DNA of 64,000 nucleotides from the NCBI RefSeq assembly GCF_028389875.1, contig NC_084663.1, forward strand, positions 171,470,301 through 171,534,300, written 5' to 3'. This document shows, piece after piece, positions 13,401 to 23,678 of this stretch. Each line of letters begins with the position of its first letter. Within the stretch, counting starts at the first letter, position 1. The stretch comes from Rhea pennata. Taxonomy: Eukaryota; Chordata; Aves; Rheiformes; Rheidae. Made by a program: the position numbers and the translations under genes. Under the pieces are notes generated by a model. That model had not been told where the DNA came from. It made no database searches and worked only from the letters and a program-made list of their open reading frames with translations.

Positions 13401-16400
13401 CTGTCAGGGCCATACCAAGCTTCAAAGAAAGTGACAGAGCATCTCTGGATGGGACCTTAGCATGAACCAAGTGTCGGGATGAAAGCGTATTATTGTGTCA
13501 GTGATTTAAAACTGTTTTCGTGTATCTAGGCAATTGACGATAAGTGATTTGACTCAGCCAGTAGACCTTAACATATTGTCTTAATTAAACAATAATAAAC
13601 ATGTTTAGTTGGAATTAACCATCTTCTGCACGATGAAGACAGATTTATCTGATGACTAATCAGCGTGGCTTCCTGACTTTTGCTCGTGGAAATACCCTGG
13701 CTATTTCTTAATCTTATTACCTCTGATTCCTCCCAATCATCTCATTTTGTATTAACAGAACTAAAGTTAATTTAGATGTAAATTCTTTATAATTTTCACT
13801 GCTACTTTGATAAACTACTAACACAGATATGTGGAGATAGTTCTAATGTTACGCTATGGCCTACTGAGTGAGTTGAATAGTAGTTATGACTCCGAGTTGT
13901 ATATTCAGTAAATTAGAAAAAATGTTGTGCAGCTCTCTTCTTAGCATTGTTGCACTACTGTTTTCCAGGCCTCTTAGTTCCCAGCCCTGTCAGTTCAAAT
14001 GTTAATTTTATATATTTTTACTTTAAAAACAAAAAGCTACACAACTTTTATCCATTCTGCAGTATATACAAATTATGGAATGTATAATAAAATTGCAGTA
14101 GACGTGTAATCTATAAAATACTTGATGAAAATCCAAAGAGATAGTGACAAAAATAACGTAAGGATACTGTTTATTATCTGTTTGGTTAAACTGACAGGTA
14201 TTCAAAGAAGAAGAAGAAGCTATCAAAGTTGATCTTCACGAGGGCTGTGGTAGGACCAAACTTTTCTGGCTGATGGCATTAGCAGATTCTAAAACTATGA
14301 AGGCTATGGTGGAGTTCAGAGAACAGACAGGTAAAACACAAGTGCTGCTGCTTGTTCTTTATCCCAATTATTTTTACCTTATTGAGCATTTGTCAAAAAA
14401 AAAAAAAAAAAAGAAAGAAAGAAAAGAAAACTTGGAGTTTCCTCCTGCTTTAGGACAATGCTTTTGATAGTTGCTTGTTAATAAAAATAAAATATTTTAA
14501 TGCTTTTCGGTGATTGGTGATAACTTGGTGCTTGGACCATTAAAAAATGAAGAGGGTCTGCTCAGGAGGGATGAACAAATACAACATATTTGAAGCAGAA
14601 AGCTGCTAGCAAAGTAGGACATTGAAGGTAGGATTCATCTGGCCAGTTGTGTAGATCCACGGTTTGAATATCCACATCTATAGTGGTTGTCTGACATCCC
14701 TTTGTAGTTGATAGATAGGAACACGTTAGGGCACTTATTCTAAATAGTTGTCTAAAGTAAGATTGATAAATTGCCCTGAAGTCCTTATTTCCTTTCTTCA
14801 ACTACAGAAATCACACGATGTTTATATCTGATGTAGATGTCTGTATTGTTGATGTCTGAAGATAAGTATCAGTCAAAAAAAACCCTGAATTCTTAGTTTA
14901 GGAAGGTTCTAAAAAGCCCAACCAATTTCCATCACAATTTTAGCTGCATTTTAAATTGTGTGGCTGTCAGCATGAAACACTCTTCTGTACTTGTTGCTAA
15001 GTTGCCTACTATTCTTTCAGTCTCGTCAAATAGAATATATACATTTTTCTTGAAGTCTTTTTCTGTCAAGAGTTAATGGTAATTTTCATTATCCACAAGT
15101 AGATGCATTGCCTGAAGAACAGTGGGTTCTGTAATGTGTTCTTACTGTTCAAAAGCTGAAATTCATCTTCATTTATTTACTACTGTGTTGATGGTATATT
15201 TGAAGGAACGAATCCTAAGCTATAGTGTATTTTTAATAAATAGCTGTGGCTAATTTGCCAAGCCCAATTAAACAACTTTTTTAATTATAAAAAGGTACAT
15301 GATAATGACAAGTATTTTCAAAATAGGCAGAGGTTTATTGTCTTAGAAAACTTTAGACTTTCTGAATTATCTGTGCCTACTTTGATTAACAGTTGCCATT
15401 TGCTTGTTTTATGTGATTTTGTTTATATGTCCTGTGTTAGGATATTAATCACTTATATTTCATTATGACAGTTTTCATTTTTGTTTGTTTTGGGGGGACA
15501 TAGGCAAACCGACCACTAGCACTTCTGAAGCATGCCGTTTCTGTGGCTGTAGGAGTGGAACGGAGTTATCAGCAGTGGGGAGCGTTTGTTCTGATACAGA
15601 TTGCCAGGTGTGTACTCTATATCGATCATCATGAGTAACTTAGGACAGAAGAGGCTGTAGGATCTAAATAATTTATTTTGAAAAACCTTATTCATACTAG
15701 TAGTGCATTTTAAATCACAGCTCTTACAAGAAAAAGGTTTTAGTGTTGAATTTGGTTTGAGTATTACATTACCATGTATTACAATATAATTACAGTATTT
15801 ATAAGTTTGTAAACATTCATTTTAATTACAGACTACAAACACTAATTCTCAAATGAAATTCTTGGTAGTTTCTTTACATTATTATCTTCAAAAGTATCTC
15901 AGTTTTCACAATAGTGTTCCAGTTACGAAATAAAATATACTCTGTCACCATGAAGTCTAGTGTATGGAAAAGTTTGATAAAAGTAATTTGAGTAACAGCC
16001 TGTTTACATCATGTGAGCACAGAACATCTAAGAGTAGGGATTGTCTGACCAGGTTTTTCGATCAGCTTGTGATCCTTATGTGAGGGGATGTGTTTTAAAT
16101 AGGTGTTACAATTTTTAAAAGATGATTTAGTATGCTGAATACCCTACTATTAGGAAATTTTACATTAAAACAGGGTGTTTATGTTGTGCTTCGCCAAAAT
16201 AGGTTTTCATTACATAAATTATGGTTTCTTCAGGCCATTGCTATTCAGGAGTAACACACTGTAGGTAGGTGAAGGTATCGGTTCTACCTCAAGTACACAA
16301 AATGCGCAGTGTTTTCTCCCAAATATCTGCTGTGACAAAGATAACATACATCATGATTCTTCCACCCAAGTTTCATTGTATGAAATGGCAGTACTTCAAA

Positions 16401-19400
16401 AAGTAGCACAATATCAAACCTTTTCTTCAAGGAGGGGGAAAAGATTAATTCAATTATTTCCTTTTACTAGGAATATGCTAAAATTGCCTGTAGCAAGACA
16501 CACCCGTGTGGCCATCCGTGTGGAGGCGTTAAGAATGAAGAGCACTGCTTGCCGTGCTTGCATGGTTGTGATAAGAATGCTACCACTCTTAAACAAGATG
16601 CCGATGACATGTGCATGATCTGTTTTACTGAAGCACTTTCAGCAGCACCAGCTATCCAGGTTGAGCTTTTTTTCCCCCCTTTTTTAAGAGATGAATACTA
16701 TGATAGTAATGTTAAATGTGGAAAATTTTTAAATATAAAGTCACTGGAGTTATACTTTTATAAATTTCAAAATAGGCAGTATGAAAATAACAGTAACTGT
16801 ATGAAAGTTGATTGAAATGCTCTTTTGTTCTGTTATTAACACGATTTCAAGAAAGAAAATTGCATCAATTTAGTTTGTCAAGTATGTTGTATTTTATAAA
16901 TGAGAAAAACAACCAAGGTGGTTAGTGGATATATTTAATATGTATTGGTATATCCACTGGTTATTTTGGAGTGGAAATATTATGATTTTAAAAACTATTT
17001 CATAGTCTTTCTCTTTGTTAAAAAGAAAACGGTGGTCCTCCAAGTTTTTAAATCATTTGGTTGTGGATTTGATACATTTATAACTACAAATAACTACATA
17101 CATTACAGTGGTTAATGTAACTTCAGTGTTCACTTATATGTGTTCTTTTTCTAAAGTTGGACTGCAGTCATGTATTCCATTTGCAATGCTGTCAACGAGT
17201 ACTAGAAAACAGATGGCTTGGGCCAAGGATAACTTTTGGGTTCATGTCCTGTCCTATTTGCAAGGTAAAATTTGCAAGCTACGTGTTTACTGTCTAGGTC
17301 AAGAGAGTTATCTAATACTATCCTAAACGATAATACTGTCATTCATTACGAAAAAACAAAGGAATACATCACTTGTTTCCTTAATTTCTCATGTCACTAA
17401 AGAAAGAGTATCACCAATGTATCATTTTACCTTCCTAACTGTTCCCTGAAGTAAGATGGTTCTTAAAAAGTAATGCAGACATTATCTTAATACTCTTCTA
17501 TTCTTAGAACCATCAGTTTGTAACTTCCCAAGAATGAGGCACAACAGGCAGGCACAGGAAGCAGAGGAAAGAAAGAAATAATCTTCACTGATATTATCTC
17601 AAGCAGGAAAGCTGGGTTCTCTCTTTTTATACCTGCTTTACTTTTCAGTACAAGAAGGACAGAGCTGAATATGTGCACCTACACTTAATTCAGTTTAAAT
17701 TGCTTGAAACTCTTACAATCTACAGATTTGTAATTACAGTAAACAAAAGAATATGATAGCTGCTGGAAAAAAAGAGCACATTAAAACCTAGAAACATTGA
17801 ATGGCAGCCATTCCTGCCTGCCATTTTTTTTTCCTTTCAGTGCTGTATTTTGGTAATTGTAACAGCTCCTGATTTTTAAGTGACAAATATGTGATACAGA
17901 GTACTATCAGGTATCATTCTTACTGCTGAGCAGTAAGTGGAAAAGGAATAGAATTAGAGAAAATACATGATCAGAATATTGGTGTATTATGGTGAATCTT
18001 TCATGTATCCTTTGTGACCGTTAGAGTTTATTGTAAGGGCTGATTAATTTATATTACAAAAAGCTCTGTAAAAAGCATACCTGTTTACTATTTTTACAGC
18101 AAGTAAAGTATGTGCTATGCCAGCCTTTTCTTGAAACATTCATTCTAATATTACTTGAGCACTGTGTTTTTATGGCATTCATTATGCTTTTTGTATTCTA
18201 CCATAACACAAATTATTACAGCTATTATAATAAGATACAAGGTATTTTAACTAGTTTTCTTCATTTCAGAACAAAATTAATCATACAGTATTAAAGGATT
18301 TGCTTGACCCAATCAAAGAACTCTATGAAGATGTAAGAAGAAAAGCTCTAATGAGATTGGAATATGAAGGGTTGCACAAAAGTGAGGCCATCACAACACC
18401 AGGTGTTAGATTTTATAATGACCCAGCTGGCTATGCCATGAACAGATACGCTTATTATGTTTGCTACAAGTGCAAAAAGGTATGACAATTAGTACTTCTT
18501 CAGATTACATGCATATATTAGTTTCAAAAGTCATTTCGTTAAGAATGTGGCATGTATTTAATACAGTGTATGGAGCAAGAAAGCAGAAAAAGAAAATTAT
18601 GTTGTTAAATCTTAAAAAGTTATTAGGCAGATTCAAAATACATAGTTTCTGTCTTGTGAAACTTAGGAGTATATACAGACCAATTCAGAAACCAAATGAA
18701 TATTGAGGTGATAGCCTTCTTAAAAGAATGTGCAGATATTATTGTGCTAGGATATCAAGATTTTCACTTCTAATCACATTTCAAATGAATGTTAAAGCAG
18801 TATACAACATAGGTTTCATTTTTAACTCTTTGATATGTGGAGTTGATCCCAAAGATTTCATCTAAATATTACTGAGTTGGAGTTCATTGGAAATGCAAGA
18901 AACAGTGAATTTGGGGTAGAAAAATGACCACTGCTGCAAACTTATTGATGTGGTTTTCCCCAGTGATAGTCTCAGATGACAAGAGCTTCTGTAATTTCAA
19001 TTTATGATACTAGAAGTGATAGTGCAGTTGTTTAGGAGGGGCATAATGCAACTCTGCTACCCTTAAGTGATTATACACAAGTGCAGATCTTAGCACCTTG
19101 AGTTCTAATGAAGTGCAGCAACTGTGGAGCTGGTGGCCAGATGTTTTAGAAGAATTAAAAGGGAATTAAAAGAGGAATTGTGCAGTCTAGCCTGCTGGAC
19201 TCTGGGTCAAATACATACAATTTTCTTCAGCTAGAGGGTGTGAAATGTAAAATGAAGACAAAATACTTATATAAACAGCCCCGGTTTCCCCACCACCAGA
19301 GAAGAGAATACAAATATTCTTTATCTGTACAACGACCAGGGTTAGAGAAGTTTTGGATATTCACTGATCCCCTCCCATTATTGTTTTGGTTTTTTTTTTT

Positions 19401-22373
19401 GTTTTTTTTTGGTTTTTTATCTGAGAGTGATTTTAGTGTGCATTTTCTTCTTGCATATCTTTTTTTCCTTTTGCCTTTAGGTATGAATGGAATGAGTCCA
19501 TTCTGTGATAAAATTTTCAAGGAAAAACTTAATAATTTTTCTGTTAAATGGAAATGTACAATTTAGAGCTAGAGGAGAAAGGACCGACTTCACTTCCATA
19601 TGCTGGAGAAGAGCAATAGCAATTCCAGCTCACTACTAAATAGTTACTAGGTTCACTTTGTTCCTGCCTCCCACAGTTAATCAATTTTCACTCCTCATCC
19701 TGTAGCAACTTACCTAGAATATGTTTTTGGCTTCCCTCCAAAAATACTTTCTTATTTTGGTCTTGTTTTCTCCCATTTTTATTCCTGTCACATTTTCTCC
19801 TACTTTCAAGTAATTAATACTCAGTACTTAAGGGTTTTTCTTGTTTCCTTCCTCTTCCTTACTTTGTATCTTGTTACTGCCTTTTGCATCATGTCCATGT
19901 CTTATTTATTTTCTTAATTCCTTCCCTTCCTCCAGCCTCTGTTCACCCCAAATTAATAACTAATTCCCTAACACACATGCCTTAGGATTTTCCCTTTTCT
20001 TTTAGTCTGAAGAGTTTGGGGGGAGTTGGGCTGTTCGGATTTTTCCTTCCTTGCCTTGAGACCACTCTCCCTTTCCTTATACAAATGTACAACTCATTGT
20101 CACTGCAAAAAGGAGTCATTGTATGAACTACAGAACTGTTGAGCGCAGAGTTCTGTGTATTAGCTCATCCGATGGTAGCATGGGAAGCGTGGATGTCACT
20201 TTTTGTCTCATCTCACCTTCCTTTCCATTTGGAAATATTTTAGTATAGGAGGAGATCCATCAAAGCTGGCAGTCTTACTTGGTGCATTTTTTGTGCCCAA
20301 TGTGTCCTGGTAGAATAAGGTGAGAAAGTATACTGAATCTGCAGAAAGCTGTAGATTTATCATTATAAGAGATCCTACATGAGCATAAAAACAAACTTAC
20401 TTCATTCTATTCACTTCTGCTAGTTAAAAGTCCTCCTAGCAAACCATTTCTGTGTTACTTTGAGTCTCAATCCTGTCTTTCTCATGCACAGTTCATAGAA
20501 CATCATAAGGCTATTACAAAAGCCTTACTATACAGTCTCCTGCATAAATCAGGGTATATTAGACAGGTTTTGGTCTTGTTTGTCATGAGGTTGAGAGACA
20601 TTGTCTTGGTGTCCCAAAAGCATGTATACAGAAAGAGTCACAGAGTCAAGATTACTCAGCGTAGTGGAGACTATACTAATGGCCTTTATTCATCACCTTC
20701 CCCTTAGAGATTGATTTTATTAAGATAAAAGTTGTCTATGATCTAACGTCTAATCATTCCTGTATCAAATTTAGGCATATTTTGGTGGTGAGGCTCGTTG
20801 TGATGCTGAGGCTGGGCAAGGAGATGACTATGATCCAAGAGAGCTTATTTGTGGTGCATGCTCTGATGTTTCAAGGGCTCAGGTGAGCAAAGAACTTGTG
20901 TTCATGTTTTTATTTCCTTGTGAAGCTTTTCCTTATGAGTACCTGAGCTGTACAATAGTTCACATTCATTTACAATTATATGTATTGTATGATTTTAATC
21001 TGTACTTCAGAATATAGAAATATATTGTTCAGATTATTACAGCAAGGGTACTTCATTTATCAGTGTTTGTTTTCTTTCTATTTAGATGTGTCCCAAACAC
21101 GGTACAGATTTCTTAGAGTACAAATGCCGCTATTGCTGTTCAGTTGCTGTTTTTTTCTGTTTTGGGACAACACATTTTTGCAATGCTTGCCATGATGATT
21201 TCCAAAGAATGACAAGCATCCCTAAAGAAGAACTTCCACATTGTCCTGCAGGTAGTATTTTTCCAAAACAAATCTATCATGCTAAATTCTCAGATAAGTA
21301 ATTACTTCTAATTGGTATTCTTACATTTTCTTGCTGATAATTTTTAGAAATTCTATGTGGTCTGTCATAAAATTTTTAAATTCAGCATTTTAAGTAATCC
21401 TAGGATGAGTTTGTTCTACATGGTTTTTCTCTTTTTATTTTTTCTTTTGTTTTGCTTTCTTGGCAATAATACAGATGGTGCTGTTGTCATATAAGACTGA
21501 TCTTTGAAACATGAAACTGTAGCTACTTTGTTACAGGAAAACACTTTAATTTACTTTCAGCAACCCAGACTCCAGGTGTGACATGCTGTATTACAATTAT
21601 AGTAAAAAACAGAGCATTGCAATTAAATGATATATCTCAATTTAGGTATCTCTCCTCTGTAAACTATTGCCAATGCCTTAGTTTCTCACTTCATGTGTCA
21701 TCGATTTGATGCTGGTCTCATTAAATCATGTTGTATGTCTTGTTGTTGGAAAACAAGTAAGATCATTTTGATTAAGATATTTACATGGAAAAAGGGAAAC
21801 AAAAAAAGATGAGCAGTTCCTGATGTAATCTTAAAATTACTCTATTGTAGAGCGTAAGTCTTGTTCATATTTACAGATGTTGATTTTACATTGTGCTAAT
21901 TTTTTGACCATACTGACGAAAAGAAATTTATTTTGTTTTCTCCCTGTAAGCCTGTTGCGTTTTTTGCTTTGATGAATTCAATTTATTTAAATTACAGACA
22001 GTCTGGTCATTTGGGTTTCTCTTCAAATATGAATTTAATGTTTAGCATAACTTAGTGGTTTAGGGAGACAGCACTTCTTGCTCATGTTTATTTAGATCTA
22101 ATTGAATGGCATTTTCTTCTCTTTATGTATTAACCCTTCAGACTCCCTGCTTGTATTTGACCATGTGAAAGCACTTTGCTATCTACTGTTTCCTAAGCTT
22201 TCATTATTGATGCTTTATGAATTAATACTACAGAAATATTAGCTTTACTTAACATATTTCTGAGGAAATGTATGTATTTATTTACATCTAGTTTACAAAC
22301 ATTAACATCTCTTTTTTTTTTCCTTCCTCTCGTCACTCTAAAATTTACTGTAGGTCCCAAAGGTAAACAACTT

Positions 22374-22411
<38 letters not shown>

Positions 22412-22469
22412 CACTGGAGAAGAATTTGCTCTGGGTTGTGGGGTTTGCAGAAATGCTCACACTTTTTAG
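1..22469 (+). CDS. MYCBP2: MYCBP2 (PHR1/Highwire family E3 ubiquitin ligase), C-terminal 16 exons, gene-level entry
   Basis: Joined coding segments: 1-33, 1961-2041, 3184-3450, 5992-6275, 6520-6616, 7376-7495, 8475-8576, 11003-11131, 14198-14330, 15504-15607, 16471-16659, 17157-17264, 18270-18479, 20775-20882, 21086-21251, 22354-22469. They give about 748 residues, the C-terminal sixth of a protein that is about 4640 residues in human. All introns are GT-AG and all phases match. Family knowledge: MYCBP2 is a neuronal ubiquitin ligase that, with FBXO45, controls axon growth, synapse formation and axon degeneration, and its RING-Cys-relay mechanism esterifies threonine. Visible domains in order: a conserved helical region, a B-box-like zinc finger (11.0 kb), a Cys/His-rich stretch (15.5-16.6 kb), a RING finger (16.6-17.3 kb) and the tandem-cysteine (TC) domain (18.3-22.5 kb). 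The 5' part of the gene lies left of the window. Confidence 0.97.
34..1960. other. MYCBP2: MYCBP2 intron; AT-rich, no gene seen
   Basis: Intron of about 1.9 kb. It holds a (TA)n/(GTAT)n tract at 1391-1440. The reading frames that cross it on both strands are low-complexity and have no recognisable domain. Confidence 0.7.
1391..1440. repeat. (TA)n / (TATG)n microsatellite
   Basis: About 15 TA units are followed by GTATGTATATATGTATGTAT. It lies in an intron and is likely length-polymorphic. Confidence 0.9.
1961..2041 (+). CDS. MYCBP2: MYCBP2 internal exon (27 codons)
   Basis: Acceptor TTTATAAAG and donor CAG|GTTTGT flank 81 bases in phase 0/0. The peptide runs from [11 protein letters not shown] to NLQKQ. 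It is part of the conserved region about 500 residues upstream of the RING finger (human residues about 3904-3930 by counting back from the C-terminus). Confidence 0.9.
2042..3183. other. MYCBP2: MYCBP2 intron; nothing recognised
   Basis: AT-rich intron of 1.1 kb without a recognisable repeat or RNA gene. Confidence 0.7.
3184..3450 (+). CDS. MYCBP2: MYCBP2 internal exon (89 codons)
   Basis: Acceptor TTTGGATAG and donor CAG|GTGAGA, phase 0/0. The peptide begins [20 protein letters not shown] and ends TASPRVQRQ. It is helical, with an acidic-polar linker ([13 protein letters not shown]) in the middle. The exon is GC-richer than its flanks, and third positions are often G or C, which is typical of a conserved coding exon in an AT-rich intron setting. 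Confidence 0.96.
4182..4198 (+). repeat. Poly-G tract
   Basis: Eleven G, one A and five G in a row on the plus strand, the strand that appears in the MYCBP2 pre-mRNA. Confidence 0.85.
5074..5092. repeat. (TG)n microsatellite
   Basis: About nine TG units follow a run of ATAC/ATGC steps in an intron. Confidence 0.85.
5992..6275 (+). CDS. MYCBP2: MYCBP2 internal exon (94 codons plus 2 bases)
   Basis: Acceptor TTTTTCTAG and donor CCAG|GTTTGT. Starts in phase 0 and ends with AG of a Ser codon completed by the C at 6520. The peptide runs [20 protein letters not shown] to PMIFNS and includes a Gly/Thr-rich linker ([15 protein letters not shown]). Confidence 0.96.
6520..6616 (+). CDS. MYCBP2: MYCBP2 internal exon (32 codons plus 1 base)
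   Basis: Acceptor CTTTTGTAG and donor GCA|GTAAGT. The first base completes the split Ser codon. The peptide runs [20 protein letters not shown] to KDMAA. Confidence 0.95.
7376..7495 (+). CDS. MYCBP2: MYCBP2 internal exon (40 codons)
   Basis: Acceptor TTTATAACAG and donor AGA|GTAAGA, phase 0/0. The peptide runs [20 protein letters not shown] to VRCIATTR. The only difference I notice from the human protein as I remember it is conservative (EEEYRS for EEEFRS). Confidence 0.95.
8475..8576 (+). CDS. MYCBP2: MYCBP2 internal exon (34 codons)
   Basis: Acceptor TTTCAATAG and donor ATG|GTAAGA, phase 0/0. The peptide runs [20 protein letters not shown] to GQQKQM. Confidence 0.95.
11003..11131 (+). CDS. 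MYCBP2: MYCBP2 exon with B-box-like zinc finger
   Basis: Acceptor CTTTCCAG and donor CAG|GTAGAG, phase 0/0, 43 codons. The peptide has spaced ligands [20 protein letters not shown] and KTH, the pattern of a B-box-type zinc-binding fold annotated in this family. The reading frame stays open upstream into the intron from 10886, but the acceptor and homology fix the exon start. Confidence 0.95.
11132..14197. other. MYCBP2: MYCBP2 intron, 3.1 kb; nothing recognised
   Basis: Longest MYCBP2 intron in the window. It shows pyrimidine-rich stretches and a slightly GC-richer segment near 12.18-12.35 kb that I could not assign. Confidence 0.6.
14198..14330 (+). CDS. MYCBP2: MYCBP2 internal exon (44 codons plus 1 base)
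   Basis: Acceptor AAACTGACAG and donor ACAG|GTAAAA. Starts in phase 0 and ends with the first base of a Gly codon. The peptide runs [20 protein letters not shown] to EFREQTG and includes an acidic patch. Confidence 0.95.
14331..15503. other. MYCBP2: MYCBP2 intron; nothing recognised beyond an A-rich tract
   Basis: AT-rich intron of 1.2 kb. It contains the poly-A/(GAAA)n tract and no identifiable gene. Confidence 0.6.
14395..14430 (+). repeat. Poly-A / (GAAA)n tract
   Basis: About 18 A followed by GAAAGAAAGAAAAG, in the intron just after the exon ending at 14330. Confidence 0.8.
15504..15607 (+). CDS. MYCBP2: MYCBP2 internal exon (Cys-rich)
   Basis: Acceptor GGACATAG and donor CAG|GTGTGT. 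Two bases complete the Gly codon, then [20 protein letters not shown] to CSDTDCQ. It has several CxxC-like pairs that precede the RING finger. Confidence 0.95.
15608..16470. other. MYCBP2: MYCBP2 intron; nothing recognised
   Basis: AT-rich intron of 0.86 kb. No repeat or RNA gene is recognised. Confidence 0.6.
16471..16659 (+). CDS. MYCBP2: MYCBP2 exon with the first half of the RING finger
   Basis: Acceptor TTTTACTAG and donor CAG|GTTGAG, 63 codons, phase 0/0. A Cys/His-rich run ([21 protein letters not shown]) leads into the first RING zinc pair CMIC at codons 48-51. Counted from the C-terminus this falls at human residue about 4390, where the annotated RING of this family begins. Confidence 0.96.
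16660..17156. other. MYCBP2: MYCBP2 intron; nothing recognised
   Basis: AT-rich intron of 0.5 kb. Confidence 0.6.
17157..17264 (+). CDS. MYCBP2: MYCBP2 exon with the second half of the RING finger
   Basis: Acceptor TTTTTCTAAAG and donor AAG|GTAAAA, 36 codons, phase 0/0. It carries the remaining RING zinc ligands in CSHVFHLQC and CPIC, with the [10 protein letters not shown] segment between them. The RING recruits the charged E2; catalysis then passes to the TC domain encoded downstream. Confidence 0.97.
17265..18269. other. MYCBP2: MYCBP2 intron; nothing recognised
   Basis: AT-rich intron of 1.0 kb. No identifiable element is seen. Confidence 0.6.
18270..18479 (+). CDS. MYCBP2: MYCBP2 exon: RING-TC linker helix
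   Basis: Acceptor TTCATTTCAG and donor AAG|GTATGA, 70 codons, phase 0/0. It begins [20 protein letters not shown], a charged helix joining the RING to the TC domain, and ends with the zinc-binding CYKCKK motif that opens the TC domain. Confidence 0.96.
18480..20774. other. MYCBP2: MYCBP2 intron; nothing recognised beyond T-rich tracts
   Basis: Intron of 2.3 kb with a T/G homopolymer cluster at 19386-19418. The overlapping frames across it are low-complexity. Confidence 0.6.
19386..19418 (+). repeat. T-rich low-complexity tract
   Basis: Runs of 6 to 10 T separated by G or GG. Confidence 0.8.
20775..20882 (+). CDS. MYCBP2: MYCBP2 exon with the first relay cysteine
   Basis: Acceptor AATTTAG and donor CAG|GTGAGC, 36 codons, phase 0/0. 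The peptide starts AYFGGEARC. Counting back from the C-terminus, this Cys (codon 20799-20801) is human C4520, described as the upstream relay cysteine that takes ubiquitin from the E2. The PREL segment contains the Glu at human position 4534, also reported to matter for relay. It ends with a CGAC zinc pair. Confidence 0.97.
21086..21251 (+). CDS. MYCBP2: MYCBP2 exon with the downstream catalytic cysteine
   Basis: Acceptor TTCTATTTAG and donor GCAG|GTAGTA, 55 codons plus 1 base. The peptide begins [18 protein letters not shown]. The downstream Cys (human C4572 by count) is at 21158-21160 in FFCFG, and the candidate general base His (human H4583) is at 21191-21193 in NACHDDF. Both are intact, so the esterifying active site appears functional. 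Confidence 0.97.
21252..22353. other. MYCBP2: Last MYCBP2 intron; nothing recognised
   Basis: AT-rich intron of 1.1 kb. Confidence 0.6.
22354..22469 (+). CDS. MYCBP2: MYCBP2 terminal coding exon
   Basis: Acceptor TTTACTGTAG. Two bases complete the Gly codon, then [20 protein letters not shown] to [10 protein letters not shown] and TAG. It completes the TC domain with its last Cys/His ligands. The C-terminus HTF matches the family end. Confidence 0.97.
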
Positions 22470-23145
22470 ACTAGCCTTTTTTTTTTTAACCAGAGCAAAG
22501 CAGGTGCCCTCATCCCTCAAGTGTCCTGAGAATAAAGTTCAGTTGGGATGAGGATGGGACCATTTCATAACCCAGGTAAAAGGAACAATTTACAGTGCAA
22601 GAAGGATGCCAAATACCATGTACATAATTCTTGCTGTGAGAAATTGACATGTTTTGAACCAAGACATCAAAACTTGTGAGGTGTTTGCATGTGGCCATTA
22701 CAGTCATCGGCTAGGAAACATTGGACATTTACAAATAAGTAATTGCTATTAAAGGATCCGTGTGTCTGTGGATTATGAATGATGCTGACTTTCAGGAGAA
22801 AGAAAAAAATATTGATTATTGTATACTGACTTTTTGTAATCTTGTACAATTGTAACGCATCACAAGTGGGGATAGGAAAGAGGAATATTCTGGTTTATTT
22901 CCTAGACTGTTATAAAAAAATTGTGTTAGGAAGGCATAAATGTAACAAGTATCATGCTGTATATAAAGGTATCAATGTTTGTCCTGTATGAGAATAATTA
23001 AATTACAACAGCAGTTTCATTTAAACTTCTGGGTTATGTTTGAGCCTGAAATTTTAATGAAGTGCAATACTGAGTGTGCCTCATATCTTGCAGCTGTAAA
23101 CATAATGGAATGTACATGTCAATAAAGCCACTGTACATTTTTATA
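22470..23145 (+). other. MYCBP2: MYCBP2 3' untranslated region
   Basis: Runs from the stop codon to an AATAAA signal at 23121-23126, with cleavage expected about 15-25 bases later. A second AATAAA at 22531-22536, only 60 bases after the stop, could give a very short alternative 3'UTR but is less likely to be the main site. The end position is an estimate. Confidence 0.7.
23121..23126 (+). terminator. MYCBP2: Polyadenylation signal AATAAA of MYCBP2
   Basis: Canonical hexamer 650 bases after the stop codon, followed by a T-rich stretch that could act as the downstream element. Confidence 0.65.
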
Positions 23146-23678
23146 CAGTGAAAGTCTAATGAATGTGTAAGCCTCAGTTTTCAAAGATGTTTTTTAAAAC
23201 AAGGTTTATTTCTCGTACTTATTTCTACAGATTCTTTTAAAAAGTAGGAAAGTTATTGGGTAAACTGATGGTTATAGAATTACTTAAAAGATGAAGAATG
23301 CTGCTCAAATCTTCTTTAAAAGAAAAGCTGGATAATTGTACTAGAATTCATGTAAAATACTATTCAGATTTCCACTCCTGCCAGTGTTTTGGAACACAAC
23401 AAAAAAATTAATTTTATTTTTATCAGTTGTTAAGAATCTTCTTTGAGTAATATATCACCTCCACCTTTGGTACAAATAACCTTTTGCCATGAATCCAATA
23501 GTATTCATTTAGCAGAGTCCCTGTAATCACAACAGTGTGAGCAAAATGCAATCTTTTAAGTAAAGGCTTTATTTCCTATAAGGTTCTCTCTGCAGCCTTC
23601 TGTGTTAGATATGCTCAACTCCTTTTCTAGTGTTTCTATCTTAAAATTAGTTAAGGGATGTTATATGGGCTTCTCTCT

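Noticed and set aside
19180-19566. 128-codon plus and 97-codon minus frames in a MYCBP2 intron
   Set aside because: They are built on T-rich low-complexity DNA (poly-Phe or poly-Lys) and have no splice or homology support.
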